The notes: generated by a model from the sequence alone, not told the origin. 64,000 nt of DNA from Methylobacterium oxalidis (GCF_007992195.1 NZ_BJZU01000064.1:1-64000); one strand, 5' to 3'; positions 52,461 to 62,108 are shown, counted from the first letter of the stretch. Numbers and translations are program-made.

Positions 52461-53876
52461 ATGCGCAGACACCGCCACGCCAAGATCGTCGCGACCGTCG
52501 GTCCCGCGAGTTCCTCGCCGGAGATGCTGAAGGCCCTGTTCGAGGCCGGGGTCGACACCTTCCGCCTCAACTTCAGCCACGGCGGCCGGGACGACCACGC
52601 CCGCGTCCACGCGGCGATCCGGGCGCTGGAGCGGGAGGCCGGCTGCCCGATCGGCATCCTGCAGGACCTGCAGGGTCCCAAGATCCGCCTCGGCACCCTG
52701 CGGGACGGCGGCTTCCGCCTCGAGGCCGGCGAGAGCGTCCGCTTCGTGCTCGAGGGCCAGGAGGGCGACCGCACCGCGATTCCCCTGCCGCATCCGGAGA
52801 TCTTCCGGGCGGTGACGCCGGGCCAGGAGCTCCTGATCGACGACGGGCGCGTCCGCGTCCGGGTCACCGGCCTGTCGAGCGACGCGATCGACGCCGAGGT
52901 GGCGATCGGCGGCGCCGTCTCGAACCGCAAGGGCGTGAACCTGCCCGGCACCCTCCTCGAGATCTCGCCGCTGACGCGCAAGGACCGGGACGACCTCGCC
53001 TTCGGCCTCGAGCTCGGCGTCGACTGGGTGGCCCTCTCCTTCGTGCAGACGCCCGGCGACGTGCTGGAGGGGCGCGGCCTGATCGGCGACCGCGCCGGCC
53101 TGATGGTGAAAATCGAGAAGCCGCAGGCCCTCGACCGGATCGGCGACATCATCCGGCTCTCGGATTCGGTGATGGTCGCCCGCGGCGATCTCGGCGTCGA
53201 GATCCCGCCCGAGGACGTGCCGGGCCGCCAGAAGGAACTGATCCGGGCCTGCCGCGTCGCGGCCAAGCCCGTGATCGTGGCGACGCAGATGCTGGACTCG
53301 ATGGTCGCCGCGCCGACCCCGACCCGCGCCGAGGCGTCCGACGTCGCCACCGCGATCTTCGACGGCGCCGACGCCGTGATGCTCTCGGCCGAATCGGCCA
53401 CCGGGCGCTTCCCCGTCGAGACCGTCGGGATGATGGACCGCATCATCCGGCGCACCGAGGCGCACCGGCTCTACCCGTCCCTCGTCGCGGCCTCGGAGCC
53501 CGGCGACGAGGAGAGCCCGCCGCACGCGGTCGCCACCGCCGCCTCGGGCCTCGCCGAATCGATCCGGGCCTCGGCCATCGTCGCCTTCACGCTCAGCGGC
53601 ACCACGGCGGCCCGCAGCGCCCGCCGCCGCTCCTGCGTGCCGATCCTCGCGATGACGCCCTCCGAGACCGTCTCGCGCCAGCTCTGCCTCCTCTGGGGGA
53701 CGCAGAGCGTGCGCTCCGACGACATCGTCTCCTACGAGGAGATGGTGGACCACGCCGCCGAGCAGGCGGTGCGGCACGGCTACGCCACCGCGCACCAGCA
53801 CATCGTCGTCGTCGCCGGCATCCCGTTCGGGCGCGCCGGCTCCACGAACAACCTGCGCGTGCTGGAGATTCCTTAG
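52461..53876 (+). CDS. pyk: Pyruvate kinase
   Basis: A 471-residue pyruvate kinase converting phosphoenolpyruvate and ADP to pyruvate and ATP. Signatures: KIVATVGPASSSPEMLKALF at the start, FRLNFSHGG, LQDLQGPKIRLGTL, the active-site MVKIEKPQALDRIGDIIRLS and VMVARGDLGVEIPPEDVPGR. The C-terminal domain ends with NNLRVLEIP. It follows the MFS gene by 107 bases in the same direction. A pyruvate kinase in a carboxylate-uptake operon recalls the TtuE role in tartrate use, where glycerate ends in pyruvate. It converges on the PAP2 gene and overlaps it by four bases at the 3' ends. Confidence 0.95.
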   Translation: MRRHRHAKIVATVGPASSSPEMLKALFEAGVDTFRLNFSHGGRDDHARVHAAIRALEREAGCPIGILQDLQGPKIRLGTLRDGGFRLEAGESVRFVLEGQEGDRTAIPLPHPEIFRAVTPGQELLIDDGRVRVRVTGLSSDAIDAEVAIGGAVSNRKGVNLPGTLLEISPLTRKDRDDLAFGLELGVDWVALSFVQTPGDVLEGRGLIGDRAGLMVKIEKPQALDRIGDIIRLSDSVMVARGDLGVEIPPEDVPGRQKELIRACRVAAKPVIVATQMLDSMVAAPTPTRAEASDVATAIFDGADAVMLSAESATGRFPVETVGMMDRIIRRTEAHRLYPSLVAASEPGDEESPPHAVATAASGLAESIRASAIVAFTLSGTTAARSARRRSCVPILAMTPSETVSRQLCLLWGTQSVRSDDIVSYEEMVDHAAEQAVRHGYATAHQHIVVVAGIPFGRAGSTNNLRVLEIP

Positions 53877-54505
53877 TCCCGGACCGTCCCGCTCTCCGGG
53901 CCCGCCGCCCGCGTGCGGAAGGCCCGCGCGGAGGCCGCCTCGGAGAGCGCGCCGACCACCGCACCCGCCACCACGTCCGCAGGGAAGTGCGAGCCGCGCA
54001 GGACCTGCATCGCCACGATGAAGGCCGTGCCCGCAGCGGCCGGCCCGCGCCACTCGGGGTGGGCGCGCGCGAGCGCCCGGGCGACCGCCACGGTCACCGC
54101 CACGTGGCCCGAAGGGAAGGATTGCCAGGAGCCCGCGTTCGGCCCGAGCCAGCCCCGCTCGTAGATCCCGTCGTCGATCAGCAGGTCCGGCCGGGTCCGA
54201 TGGGTCAGGCGCTTGATCGTCGACTTGGCGAGGCTCGCGGCGAGATGGGCCGCGAGCATCCGGGCGCCGGTGCGCGCCGCTCCGCGGTTGCCCGCGAGCC
54301 GACCGTAGGCGAGAGCCCCTGCGGCGATCGCGAGAAGCGCCTGCTGGCTCCCGATCTCGCTGAAGGTCCCGAGGGCGCGCACGAGCGGCGCGTCCTTGCC
54401 CCGCGCGAGGCGCAGGGCGAGGGCGATGTCGACCCGTTCCGGGCGGGATAGACGGTCGATCGGGGCATCGCGGCCCGGTTCCTCCCTGCGCAGCATCGCC
54501 GACAA
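53873..54505 (-). CDS. PAP2-family phosphatase
   Basis: A 210-residue protein with the three phosphatase motifs of the PAP2 superfamily: KSTIKRLTHRTRPD (K-x6-RP), SFPSGHVAV (PSGH) and RGSHFPADVVAGA (SR-x5-H-x3-D type). Hydrophobic segments around residues 50-65, 80-95, 130-145 and 165-190 suggest a membrane enzyme acting on lipid phosphates such as phosphatidic acid or undecaprenyl diphosphate. Its 3' end overlaps that of pyk. The ATG at 54503-54505 faces an AT-rich region shared with the divergent PAS gene. Confidence 0.88.
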   Translation of the reverse strand: MSAMLRREEPGRDAPIDRLSRPERVDIALALRLARGKDAPLVRALGTFSEIGSQQALLAIAAGALAYGRLAGNRGAARTGARMLAAHLAASLAKSTIKRLTHRTRPDLLIDDGIYERGWLGPNAGSWQSFPSGHVAVTVAVARALARAHPEWRGPAAAGTAFIVAMQVLRGSHFPADVVAGAVVGALSEAASARAFRTRAAGPESGTVRD

Positions 54506-54704
54506 CGCGCGGACCGGCTCCGGCGTTCAGGCGCGGCGCGCGCGCCGCTTCGACCGGGCTGTGTACAGGTACAGACAAGCGGATCGTTGAAAAGCGTATT
54601 GTGCGCAATCGATGCTTCCCGCGATCAGTCGAGGCTTCATCGCGAAAAGTTGAACAGTGGAGAGATGCTTGGTAACCCGGCATTCGTGGGGGAGGGGGGA
54701 GACC

Positions 54705-55304
54705 GTGCGACATCGAGCAGACGATCACGCGCCGGAATGCGCCGACGATCTTCTGAACCGGGCGGACGACGCGGTCGTCGTCGGCACCTGGGTCTGGCAC
54801 GGGGGTGCCGGGGACCATGTGCTCGATGACGGTGCGGCCGACCTGCTGCTCGGGGACGCGTCGCTCGCGCAGACGCCGGTCAACCTCGATGCTGCGCTCG
54901 ACCGCGTCCACGCGGAGGATCGCTGCGCCGTCTTCCGGCGGATCCGGCAGGCGGAGAACGAGGGCGGCCCCATCGTGTTGACCTACCGCGTCGAGACCGA
55001 CGAGGGGGTGCGCTGGATCCTCGATCACGGCCGCATCTACGCCGCCACGGACGCCGCCCCGGCTCACGGGCACGGAATCCTGATCGACGTGACCCACCGG
55101 ATGTGCGCGGGCGGCGAGGCGTCGGAGACGGACCGGGCGCCCCTGAGCCCCCTCGACCGGGCGGCCCGCCACGCCATCGCCGCGCGTCGGGCCATCGACG
55201 CGGACGGCACGCCCGTGCTGCGCCAGATGGTGGATCTCCTGATGTGGGAGATCGGTCGGGCCATCGCCCGCCGGATCGACCGGGCCCGCGGCCGCCTGAA
55301 CTGA
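54705..55304 (+). CDS. PAS domain protein, no recognised output domain
   Basis: A 199-residue protein with one PAS domain (about residues 25-125: DDAVVVGTWVWHGGAGDHVL, DRVHAEDRCAVFRRIRQAEN, VLTYRVETDEGVRWILDHGR, GILIDVTHR). The remainder is a helical tail (LDRAARHAIAARRAIDADGT, LLMWEIGRAIARRIDRARGR) without a recognised kinase, cyclase or DNA-binding motif. The start is a GTG at 54705, chosen because a very strong purine run (GGAGGGGGGAG) lies just before it. It may sense a ligand and act through protein contact. It converges on the small XRE gene. Confidence 0.7.
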   Translation: MRHRADDHAPECADDLLNRADDAVVVGTWVWHGGAGDHVLDDGAADLLLGDASLAQTPVNLDAALDRVHAEDRCAVFRRIRQAENEGGPIVLTYRVETDEGVRWILDHGRIYAATDAAPAHGHGILIDVTHRMCAGGEASETDRAPLSPLDRAARHAIAARRAIDADGTPVLRQMVDLLMWEIGRAIARRIDRARGRLN

Positions 55305-55327
55305 GGCCGTGGCGGTCGGCCCGCCGC

Positions 55328-55555
55328 TCAGTTGCGCTCGCCCTGGGGCACCGCCTCCGGCCCGATCTCCCGCGCGGTCGGGTGGTCCCGGAAGAAGCGG
55401 TTGAGCGCGCGGTCGAGTTCCGGGTTCGGCTTCTTCAGGCCGCGGATGAAGCGCGAGATGCGCGGCTGGTTGACGCCGAGCTCCCAGGCGAGCCGGGCCT
55501 GCGTCCAGCCCGACTGCTCCAGGAATTCGCTGACGGTGTGAGGTCGAACCGGCAC
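55328..55555 (-). CDS. Small XRE-type helix-turn-helix protein
   Basis: A 75-residue DNA-binding protein, little more than a helix-turn-helix: TVSEFLEQSGWTQARLAWEL, GVNQPRISRFIRGLKKPNPE, LDRALNRFFRDHP. The start is probably the GTG at 55553-55555, preceded by GGGAG at about eight bases; a longer in-frame ATG at 55651 adds 32 atypical residues. It converges on the PAS protein gene with a 23-base gap, so the two may be a pair, although no direct link is shown. Confidence 0.7.
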   Translation of the reverse strand: MPVRPHTVSEFLEQSGWTQARLAWELGVNQPRISRFIRGLKKPNPELDRALNRFFRDHPTAREIGPEAVPQGERN

Positions 55556-55739
55556 GGTCCACTCCCACGGGATGGGGACGGACCGGAAAGCTAGGCGCGC
55601 GCCTTCCGACCTCCAAGATCCATCGTGTTTTAATCCCGCTCCGATCTTCACAAATTAGTGATCCTGGCCGGAACGCCGTGGGCGGACTTCGCGACAGCCT
55701 TAGCTACCCCGCACCTGATCCGCCTCGGAAGGACCAACC

Positions 55740-56105
55740 ATGCGATCCCTCATCGTCAGCGCCGTGCTCGCCCTTCTCATCCCGGTCGCCGGGCACGCGC
55801 AGGACGCCGGTGATCCTGCGGCGGGCGAGAAGGCGTTCGCGCCCTGCAAGGCCTGCCACGCCTTCGACAAGAACGGCGTCGGCCCGAACCTGACCGGCGT
55901 GGTCGGCCGCAAGGCCGCGAGCCTGGAGGGCTACAACTACTCGCCGGCCCTCAAGAACTCCGGCCTGACCTGGGACCAGGCCAGCCTGCACGAGTGGCTG
56001 AAGAACCCGAAGGCCAAGGTGCCGGGCACCAAGATGGTCTTCGCGGGCATCCCGGACGACAAGAAGATCAACGACGTGATCGCCTACCTTTCGACCAAGA
56101 AGTAG
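55740..56105 (+). CDS. Periplasmic class I cytochrome c
   Basis: A 121-residue cytochrome with a signal peptide (residues 1-20, ending GHAQ), one heme motif CKACH (near residue 36) and the axial Met in PGTKMVFAGI (near 98). KNGVGPNLTGVVGRKAAS and NDVIAYLSTKK are typical of mitochondrial-like cytochrome c2. It carries electrons in the periplasm, for example to a terminal oxidase. Methylotrophs use such cytochromes downstream of methanol dehydrogenase, but nothing here ties it to xoxF specifically. A strong hairpin follows. Confidence 0.92.
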   Translation: MRSLIVSAVLALLIPVAGHAQDAGDPAAGEKAFAPCKACHAFDKNGVGPNLTGVVGRKAASLEGYNYSPALKNSGLTWDQASLHEWLKNPKAKVPGTKMVFAGIPDDKKINDVIAYLSTKK

Positions 56106-56131
56106 GGGGACGCCCGCTGTCCGCACGGCAT

Positions 56132-56163
56132 CCGACCATCACGTTTTCGAGCGTGATGGTCGG
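56132..56163. terminator. 12-bp perfect hairpin between convergent genes
   Basis: CCGACCATCACG (56132-56143) and its exact complement (56152-56163) enclose TTTTCGAG. It lies 26 bases after the cytochrome c stop and 29 bases beyond the end of the convergent PilZ-like gene, so it probably terminates both. There is no U-tract after the stem. Confidence 0.55.
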
Positions 56164-56192
56164 CGATCACCGTCTGCGCTCGCTCGCGGCGC

Positions 56193-56453
56193 TCACTCGA
56201 ACAGCGCGACCTTCACGAGACGCTTGCCCCGCCATGTCACGGCGCAGGGCCGCGGCCTGAAATCCGGCGCCACCGCGAGGCTGAACCACTCCGGCAGGAG
56301 CCCGGGCAGGCTCGTCTCGATGAGGGCGCGGTGGCGGTTGATGATGACGGCCCGGCAGCCGTAGGCGCCGGGCTGGTTGCGCAGGATGATGCGGGCATCC
56401 CCCAGCGGCGAGGAGGCGTGGGGCAGGTCGTCGGGAGCTGTACGGATCGACAT
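56193..56453 (-). CDS. Small PilZ-like protein
   Basis: An 86-residue protein with a beta-rich pattern: DARIILRNQPGAYGCRAVII, NRHRALIETSLPGLLP, RPCAVTWRGKRLVKVALFE. The final strand ('C-x-V-x-W-R-x...V') resembles the end of PilZ domains, but the N-terminal Arg and D-x-S-x-x-G motifs for cyclic-di-GMP are not intact. It may therefore be a non-binding relative or a different small beta fold. The ATG at 56451-56453 is chosen over an in-frame start 34 codons upstream, which would add low-quality sequence. Confidence 0.55.
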   Translation of the reverse strand: MSIRTAPDDLPHASSPLGDARIILRNQPGAYGCRAVIINRHRALIETSLPGLLPEWFSLAVAPDFRPRPCAVTWRGKRLVKVALFE

Positions 56454-56593
56454 GGCATCGGCTCGGGCGTGTGTGGTCCGGGCGATGCTGGGGCCGGCAG
56501 GGTTCTGAGGTCCTTTCCGGATCCGGTCGAACTTTACGGACCGCCGGGGAAGCATCTTTCCGCCGGCGGGAGGAACAGGCAGACGCTCCGCCC

Positions 56594-57451
56594 TCAGTGC
56601 GAGAGAATCTTCGACAGGAACTGCTGTGCCCGGGGCGAGCGCGGCTGCCCGAAGAAGTCGTCCTTCGTCGCGTCCTCGACGATCTCGCCGCGATCCATGA
56701 AGATGACCCGGTCCGCGACCTTGCGGGCGAAGCCCATCTCGTGGGTGACGACCATCATGGTCATGCCGTCGCGCGCGAGCTCCACCATCACGTCGAGCAC
56801 CTCACCGACCATCTCCGGGTCGAGGGCGGAGGTCGGCTCGTCGAACAGCATCACGACCGGGTTCATGGCGAGCGCCCGCGCGATCGCCACACGCTGCTGC
56901 TGACCGCCCGAGAGCTGGCCCGGAAACTTCTCCGCGTGCGCCGACAGCCCGACCCGGGCGAGCAGGTCGAGGCCCCGCCGCTTGGCGTCCTCGCCGCTGC
57001 GGCCGAGAACCTTGCGCTGGGCGATGGTCAGGTTGTCGGTGATGGAGAGGTGGGGGAACAGCTCGAAGTGCTGGAACACCATGCCGACCCGCGAGCGCAG
57101 CTTCGGCAGGTTCGTGCTCCGGTCCTTCACCTTGGTGCCGTCGACGGAGATCTGCCCCTTCTGGAAGGGCTCGAGCGCGTTCACGCACTTGATCAGGGTC
57201 GACTTGCCGGAGCCCGACGGTCCGCAGACCACGACCACCTCGCCCTTGGAGACCCGCGTCGTGCAGTCGGTCAGCACCTGGAAGGCGCCGTACCACTTGC
57301 TGACGCCGTCGATCGCGATCATCGGCTCGCCGGAGGCCGCCTTGCTCGGCGGGATCAGCGGCCCCTTGGCGAGGCCCTCGTCCGCGAGCGCCGGGTCGGG
57401 TCCCGAATGGGGCTCGGGCGCGTCCGGTGCCGGAATCGGGGTGGATGTCAT
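56594..57451 (-). CDS. gltL: Glutamate/aspartate ABC transporter ATPase
   Basis: A 285-residue ABC ATPase of the polar amino acid group. Walker A is [17 protein letters not shown], the Q-loop [14 protein letters not shown], the signature [17 protein letters not shown], Walker [21 protein letters not shown], and the switch His VTHEMGFA. The first 45 residues are a Pro-rich extension not found in most homologues, so the shorter start at [14 protein letters not shown] (57322) is a real alternative. It is the last gene of the gltIJKL-like operon and powers import through the two permeases encoded upstream. Confidence 0.95.
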   Translation of the reverse strand: MTSTPIPAPDAPEPHSGPDPALADEGLAKGPLIPPSKAASGEPMIAIDGVSKWYGAFQVLTDCTTRVSKGEVVVVCGPSGSGKSTLIKCVNALEPFQKGQISVDGTKVKDRSTNLPKLRSRVGMVFQHFELFPHLSITDNLTIAQRKVLGRSGEDAKRRGLDLLARVGLSAHAEKFPGQLSGGQQQRVAIARALAMNPVVMLFDEPTSALDPEMVGEVLDVMVELARDGMTMMVVTHEMGFARKVADRVIFMDRGEIVEDATKDDFFGQPRSPRAQQFLSKILSH

Positions 57452-57471
57452 CGCGGACCCTCGGCGCGGCT

Positions 57472-58164
57472 CTAGCGGACGATCGCGACGCGGCTGTGCA
57501 GCCGGCGGACCAGGGCGGAGGCCATGAAGCATATCAGGAAGTAGACCACGGCCGCGAACAGGTACATCTCGACGAGCCGCCCGTCGCGCTGGGCGACCTT
57601 CGAGGCGGCGCCGAGGAAATCGGTGAGCGAGAGCACGTAGACGAGCGAGGTGTCCTGGAACAGGATGATCGTCTGCGTCAGCAGGAGCGGCATCATGTTG
57701 CGGAACGCCTGCGGCAGCACCACCGTGCGCATCACCTGCGCCCGGGTCATCCCGAGGGCGAGCGCCGCCGCCGTCTGCCCCTTCGGGATCGACTGTATGC
57801 CCGCCCGCATGATCTCGGCGAAGAAGGCCGCCTCGAACATCGTGAAGGTGATCAGCGCCGAGGCGAAGGCGCCGACCTGGATCGGCGTCGGCGAGCCCGT
57901 GGCCCAGGCCCCGATATACGGCACGAGGAAGTAGAACCAGAAGATCACGAGCACGAGCGGCAGCGAGCGCATCAGCTCCACGTAGCCCTTGGCGAGATGC
58001 CAGACGCCGGGGATCCCGGACAGGCGCAGGATCGCCAGAAGGGTGCCGAGCACCACGCCCATCGTGGCGGCCAGGGCGGTCAGCGTCACGGTGAAGACCA
58101 TGCCCTGCCCGAACAGGTAGGGCAGGGAGGAGACGATGACGCCGAGGTCGAGATTGGCCAACAT
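57472..58164 (-). CDS. gltK: Glutamate/aspartate ABC transporter permease, second
   Basis: A 230-residue permease of the His/Glu/Gln/Arg family with five membrane segments. It contains [20 protein letters not shown] and the ATPase-contact EAA loop [20 protein letters not shown] followed by [11 protein letters not shown]. Its start ATG overlaps the stop of the first permease gene in an ATGA junction at 58161-58166, implying coupled translation and a heterodimeric membrane channel. The ATPase gene follows after 20 bases. Confidence 0.95.
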   Translation of the reverse strand: MLANLDLGVIVSSLPYLFGQGMVFTVTLTALAATMGVVLGTLLAILRLSGIPGVWHLAKGYVELMRSLPLVLVIFWFYFLVPYIGAWATGSPTPIQVGAFASALITFTMFEAAFFAEIMRAGIQSIPKGQTAAALALGMTRAQVMRTVVLPQAFRNMMPLLLTQTIILFQDTSLVYVLSLTDFLGAASKVAQRDGRLVEMYLFAAVVYFLICFMASALVRRLHSRVAIVR

Positions 58165-58886
58165 CAGCGCTGCCCCGGAATGCTGAGGCTGCGCTCCAGG
58201 AGCGTCGCCGCCACGATCACCACGACGTTGATCATCACGTAGAGGATCGTCGCGGCGGTGAACGCCTCGAAGACCTGGAACGAGAATTCCTGCATCGAGC
58301 GGGCGCGGGCGGTGAGTTCGAGGAGTCCGATCGTCAGCGCCACCGACGTGTTCTTGAGGTTGTTCAGGAATTCCGAGGTCATCGGCGGCAGGATGATCCG
58401 GTAGGCGTTCGGCAGAAGCACGTAGCGGTAGGTCTGCGCCACCGTGAACCCCATCGCGGTGCCGGCGAGCCGCTGCCCGCGCGGCAGAGCCTGGATGCCG
58501 GCCCGCACCTGCTCGGCCACGCGCGCGGCGGTGAAGAAGCCGAGGCAGATCACCGCCGTGTAGAAGGGGGCGTTCGGCAGCTGCTTGATCCGGGAGCCGA
58601 GCTCGGCCGGCAGCAATTCCGGCAGCACGAAGTACCAGAGGAACATCTGCACGAGCAGCGGCACGTTCCGGAACAGCTCGACGTAGGCGGTGCCGACCGC
58701 CTGCGCCGCCCGCGAGGGCAGGGTGCGCATCACGCCGATGATCGAGCCGAGGCAGAAGGCGATCACCCAGGAGGCGAGCGCCGTCAGGATCGTCCAGAGG
58801 AGGCCCGAGAGCAGCATGTCGGCGTAGGTGCCGGCTCCCTCGGGCGAGGGCTCGAAGAAGATGCCCCAGTTCCAGTTGTAGTTCAT
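58164..58886 (-). CDS. gltJ: Glutamate/aspartate ABC transporter permease, first
   Basis: A 240-residue permease beginning [20 protein letters not shown], as in GltJ. Membrane segments follow, with [20 protein letters not shown] and the EAA loop [20 protein letters not shown] and [12 protein letters not shown]. It forms the channel with GltK. It starts 28 bases after the binding-protein gene and overlaps gltK by four bases. Confidence 0.95.
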   Translation of the reverse strand: MNYNWNWGIFFEPSPEGAGTYADMLLSGLLWTILTALASWVIAFCLGSIIGVMRTLPSRAAQAVGTAYVELFRNVPLLVQMFLWYFVLPELLPAELGSRIKQLPNAPFYTAVICLGFFTAARVAEQVRAGIQALPRGQRLAGTAMGFTVAQTYRYVLLPNAYRIILPPMTSEFLNNLKNTSVALTIGLLELTARARSMQEFSFQVFEAFTAATILYVMINVVVIVAATLLERSLSIPGQR

Positions 58887-58914
58887 GTCCGGCGGCCCCC
58901 CGCGCCCGGCCCGC

Positions 58915-59838
58915 TCAGTAGGCGGCCGGGTCCGGGCTGTCGCTCGGGTTGGCGAAGGCTTTCTGCATCGCCTCGCTCATCGGCAGCTTCAGGTTGATGC
59001 CGCGCGGCGGGATCGGCTGCGTGAACCACTTCTCGTAGAGGGCCTTGCCCTCCGGGCTCTTGTAGAGGGCGGCGGTGGCCGCGTCCGCCACGGCCTTGAA
59101 GGGCGCGTCGTCCTTGCGCAGCATGATGCCGTAGGGCTCGGGCTTCGAGAGCGCCTCGCTGGAGATCGCGTATCCGTCGGGGTTCTTCGAGCCGGCGACG
59201 AGGGAGGCGAGCAGCACGTCGTCCATCACGAAGGCGTCGGCACGGCCGGTCTCGACCATCAGGAAGGCTTCCGCGTGGTCCTTGGCCGGCAGGATGGTCA
59301 GGCCCATCGAGCGGGCGGCGTTCGCCTCGTTGATCTGGCGGATGTTGGTGGTGCCGGAGGTCGAGACCACCGTGCGGCCCTTCAGGTCGTCGAACTTGTC
59401 GAGCTTCTTGTCCTTGCGGGCCACGAAGCGGGTGGCGGTGAGGAAGTGGGTGTTGGTGAAGGCGGCCTGCTTCTGGCGGTCGGCGTTGTTGGTGGTTGAG
59501 CCGCACTCGAGGTCGATCGTGCCATTGGCGATGAGCGGGATGCGCGTCGCCGAGGTGACGGGCACGAGCTTCACGTCGAGCTTGTCGAGCTTGAGGTGCT
59601 GCTTCACCGCGTCGGCGATCTTGAAGCAGATCTCGGTGGCGTAGCCGACCGGCTTCTGGTTGCCGTCGAGGTAGGAGAAGGGCACCGACGAGTCCCGGTG
59701 CCCGATCGTGATGGCGCCGGAATCCTTCACCTTCTTGAGCGTGCCCGTCAGGTCCTGCGCGCCGGCCGGCGCGCCGGCGAGGAAGGCGGCGAGGGCGGCG
59801 AGCAGGAGCGTGTCCGGGAGCGTGACTCTGAGGCCCAT
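58915..59838 (-). CDS. gltI: Glutamate/aspartate periplasmic binding protein
   Basis: A 307-residue SBP_bac_3 binding protein with a Sec signal peptide (ending AGAQ). Features are LKKVKDSGAITIGHRDSSVP, FSYLDGNQKPVGYATEICFK, LVPVTSATRIPLIANGTIDL, ECGSTTNNADRQKQAAFT and RTVVSTSGTTNIRQINEAN. The conserved Arg after VTSAT and the Asp residues near EC fit amino acid ligand binding. The family mostly binds L-glutamate and L-aspartate. It is the first gene of the operon and delivers substrate to GltJK. A related protein is encoded at 63410 on the other strand. Confidence 0.95.
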   Translation of the reverse strand: MGLRVTLPDTLLLAALAAFLAGAPAGAQDLTGTLKKVKDSGAITIGHRDSSVPFSYLDGNQKPVGYATEICFKIADAVKQHLKLDKLDVKLVPVTSATRIPLIANGTIDLECGSTTNNADRQKQAAFTNTHFLTATRFVARKDKKLDKFDDLKGRTVVSTSGTTNIRQINEANAARSMGLTILPAKDHAEAFLMVETGRADAFVMDDVLLASLVAGSKNPDGYAISSEALSKPEPYGIMLRKDDAPFKAVADAATAALYKSPEGKALYEKWFTQPIPPRGINLKLPMSEAMQKAFANPSDSPDPAAY

Positions 59839-59982
59839 GGAATCCTTCCTGAGGCTGAGCGGGTCGGCTGGCGCGAGGTTAGGCTTTCAGGCGTTGCCGG
59901 GGCAAGCGACGTGCCGGACCCGCCGGGCGCCGCACACAACATCGCGGCCCGCGCGACCTGCTCCGGTTCGAAAGCAGCCGCC

Positions 59983-61623
59983 TCAGAAGTCTCGCTGGAC
60001 GCGCATGCGGATCTGAGTCGCGTCGTAGCGGGTCACCGTGAAGGCGGGCAGGCCGTTCACGGTGATCGGCCGCGTCTGGTCGGCGACGCGCCCGCTCAGG
60101 ACCGAGGTGCCGATATACGTGCCCTCGACGCCGATATCGAGGTCCTTCACCGGCGACCAGATCAGGCTCACGCCCGCGATGACCTGGGCGTTGTCGCGCA
60201 GCACAGGGCTCACGGCGAAGCCGGCCGGGTTGGTGAAGGCGTTGGGCGGGGTGGCGCCCCCGACGAGGCCGTTGAGCAGGCTGAACGCCTCGCGCGTGCC
60301 GCGCTTGTAGTTCACCTCGCCGTAGCTGCCGAAGAAGGCCGAGCGCCATTCCGGCGCCCAGTAGTGGAGGAAGGAGCCGACCACCGTGAAGCTCGTCGAG
60401 AGCTCGAGCTTGCCGGTGATCGGGTTGATCACGGCGTCCGAGACGTATTGCTGGAAGGAGGCACCCTGCACCGGCGTCAGGTTGCTGAGGTAGCTGCCGG
60501 TCAGGTAGGTGTAGCCCGTGTAGAGGATGCTGCCCTCGCCGTAGGCGCCCTGCAGGTAGAAGCCGTCGCCGGGCGCGATCATCGGCAGGTTGACCTTGAT
60601 GCCCCCCTGCACCGCCCAGCCGTAATCCGTCTGCGCACCCGAGCGGATGCCCCGGGCCGCGAGGAGGGCGCCGGCCGCCGCATTCGAGATCACGGCGCCG
60701 CCCGTGCCGAAGGCCGAGCCCCCGATGAAGCCGCCGGTGTTCACGTCCTTGATGGCGCCCGAGATCTGGGCCGAGCCCCAGGAGGCGTCGTAGCGGAGCG
60801 CCGCCACGAAATCGGGCATGCGCGAGCGCTGCACGGCGTCGAGGAAGGTGATGCCGGTGGCGTTGACGCCGTTCGTCGTGAGGATGACCGGCGTCGGCGC
60901 CGTGGTGCCGACCACGAACTGCGAGGGCAGGCCGGCCGCCGCGGCCGCCGATGCCACGGCCGCCGAGTAGACCGGCTGCTTGCGGAACATCGGGTCTTCC
61001 ATCGAGAGCGTGAAGGTCAAGCCCTCGCCGATCTTCGCCGTGTAGGCGAGCAGGTTGGTCGACGCGATGTCGGAGCCGCCGGTGGACCCGATCAGCTCGT
61101 AGTCGTGCGCGTAGAAGTCGAAGAACGAGGAGGCGCGGCCCGCTGTGAGTCCGGCGAACTGCACGAAGGCCTTGTCGGCCACCACGAAGTTCTGGACGCG
61201 GCCGAACGTGTCCTGGCCGAAGGCCGGGAAGGCGTTGGCGATGCGCTGCTGCGTGCCCGAGGCGAGCAGGGTGCCGGTCCGGCTCGCGAGCTCCGCCCGC
61301 ACGAACGCGCGCAGCGTCCCGTAGCCGGTCTGGGTGCGCGCATCGAGGCTCAGGCGCAGGAGGCCGCGGGACTGGTACTCGTCACCCTGGCTCTGGGCCC
61401 GGTTCGGGTTCGGGATGGTGCCGGCCTCGAAGCGGGCGCGGCCCGAGATCCGCAGGCAGGTCTCGGTGCCCGGGATGTAGAAGAAGCCCGCGCCGTAGGC
61501 GGTGCAGACGCGGACGAACTCGACGGGAACGGCCTTCTTGACCGGGAGATCGGCGGCTCCCGCACCGGCCGTCCCCGCGATGCTCGCCGCCGTGCACAGC
61601 AGCGCCGACCGAATTCTGATCAT
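59983..61623 (-). CDS. Outer-membrane porin, Porin_2 type
   Basis: A 546-residue beta-barrel protein with a signal peptide (residues 1-23, ending GAGAADLP). [20 protein letters not shown] and [16 protein letters not shown] form the characteristic start of alphaproteobacterial Porin_2 (Omp2b-like) porins, and the terminal residue is Phe. Later are [32 protein letters not shown] and [18 protein letters not shown]. It is longer than the typical 350-400 residues, with extra loops. It forms trimeric channels for small hydrophilic solutes. The start is the ATG at 61621-61623; the frame continues open upstream but is not coding there. It is divergent from the symporter gene, which may share its regulation. 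Confidence 0.9.
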   Translation of the reverse strand: MIRIRSALLCTAASIAGTAGAGAADLPVKKAVPVEFVRVCTAYGAGFFYIPGTETCLRISGRARFEAGTIPNPNRAQSQGDEYQSRGLLRLSLDARTQTGYGTLRAFVRAELASRTGTLLASGTQQRIANAFPAFGQDTFGRVQNFVVADKAFVQFAGLTAGRASSFFDFYAHDYELIGSTGGSDIASTNLLAYTAKIGEGLTFTLSMEDPMFRKQPVYSAAVASAAAAAGLPSQFVVGTTAPTPVILTTNGVNATGITFLDAVQRSRMPDFVAALRYDASWGSAQISGAIKDVNTGGFIGGSAFGTGGAVISNAAAGALLAARGIRSGAQTDYGWAVQGGIKVNLPMIAPGDGFYLQGAYGEGSILYTGYTYLTGSYLSNLTPVQGASFQQYVSDAVINPITGKLELSTSFTVVGSFLHYWAPEWRSAFFGSYGEVNYKRGTREAFSLLNGLVGGATPPNAFTNPAGFAVSPVLRDNAQVIAGVSLIWSPVKDLDIGVEGTYIGTSVLSGRVADQTRPITVNGLPAFTVTRYDATQIRMRVQRDF

Positions 61624-62108
61624 ACCGGGCCCCCGACGCCGCATCTCTCGCGCGACCGCTTCGTCTCGCGATTGCTGCATGATTCCTGTGCGCTGTGGTT
61701 GTTGTGCATGCACGACAACATCCCACGACTTGGAGGTAATTCGAACGATAAGACGGAGCGGCGACAAGACATTTCCAACGTTTCGGTCGGGATTGAAGGC
61801 AGCTCTCCGACGTGTGTGTCCTTTCTGCATCTTGGCCGGGCGGCGCCGGCGTCGTTTCCGAGCTTTGACGACGGATGCCCCTCGTGAGCGTCGTCCGGCA
61901 TGAAGCGGCCAAGCCGGGCAAGTCAATGACACCGACCTGATCACGGTCTCGTGAGTTGGCGCGCCGGAACCACCGATTTCCCGTGACGATCGCCCCCCGG
62001 GCGTCAAGTTTGACTGGGGCTAGGGACGCGCGTGGCGCTTGTTCGCGGCACGCTTCCTGCTCAACAATTCGGAACGGCGGAGCCGCCGAAGGTGCCGAGG
62101 AGACGCCC
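61624..62108. other. Divergent intergenic region, porin / symporter
   Basis: About 485 bases with no convincing gene. The part at 61670-61810 has lower GC and should hold the porin promoter; the symporter promoter is likely nearer 61900-62090. A 22-bp imperfect palindrome lies at 61698-61719. Frames in both directions look like extensions of the two flanking genes into non-coding DNA. Confidence 0.5.
61698..61719. promoter_or_regulatory. 22-bp near-palindrome, candidate operator
   Basis: GTTGTTGTGCATGCACGACAAC pairs with itself at all but one position, around a perfect GTGCATGCAC core. It lies 75 bases upstream of the porin start in an AT-rich zone. The symmetry fits a dimeric repressor site; no family could be assigned. 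Confidence 0.4.

Noticed and set aside
59983-62007. N-terminal extension of the porin frame to 62007
   Set aside because: The extra 128 residues are basic and low in protein character, while the ATG at 61621-61623 begins a proper signal peptide.
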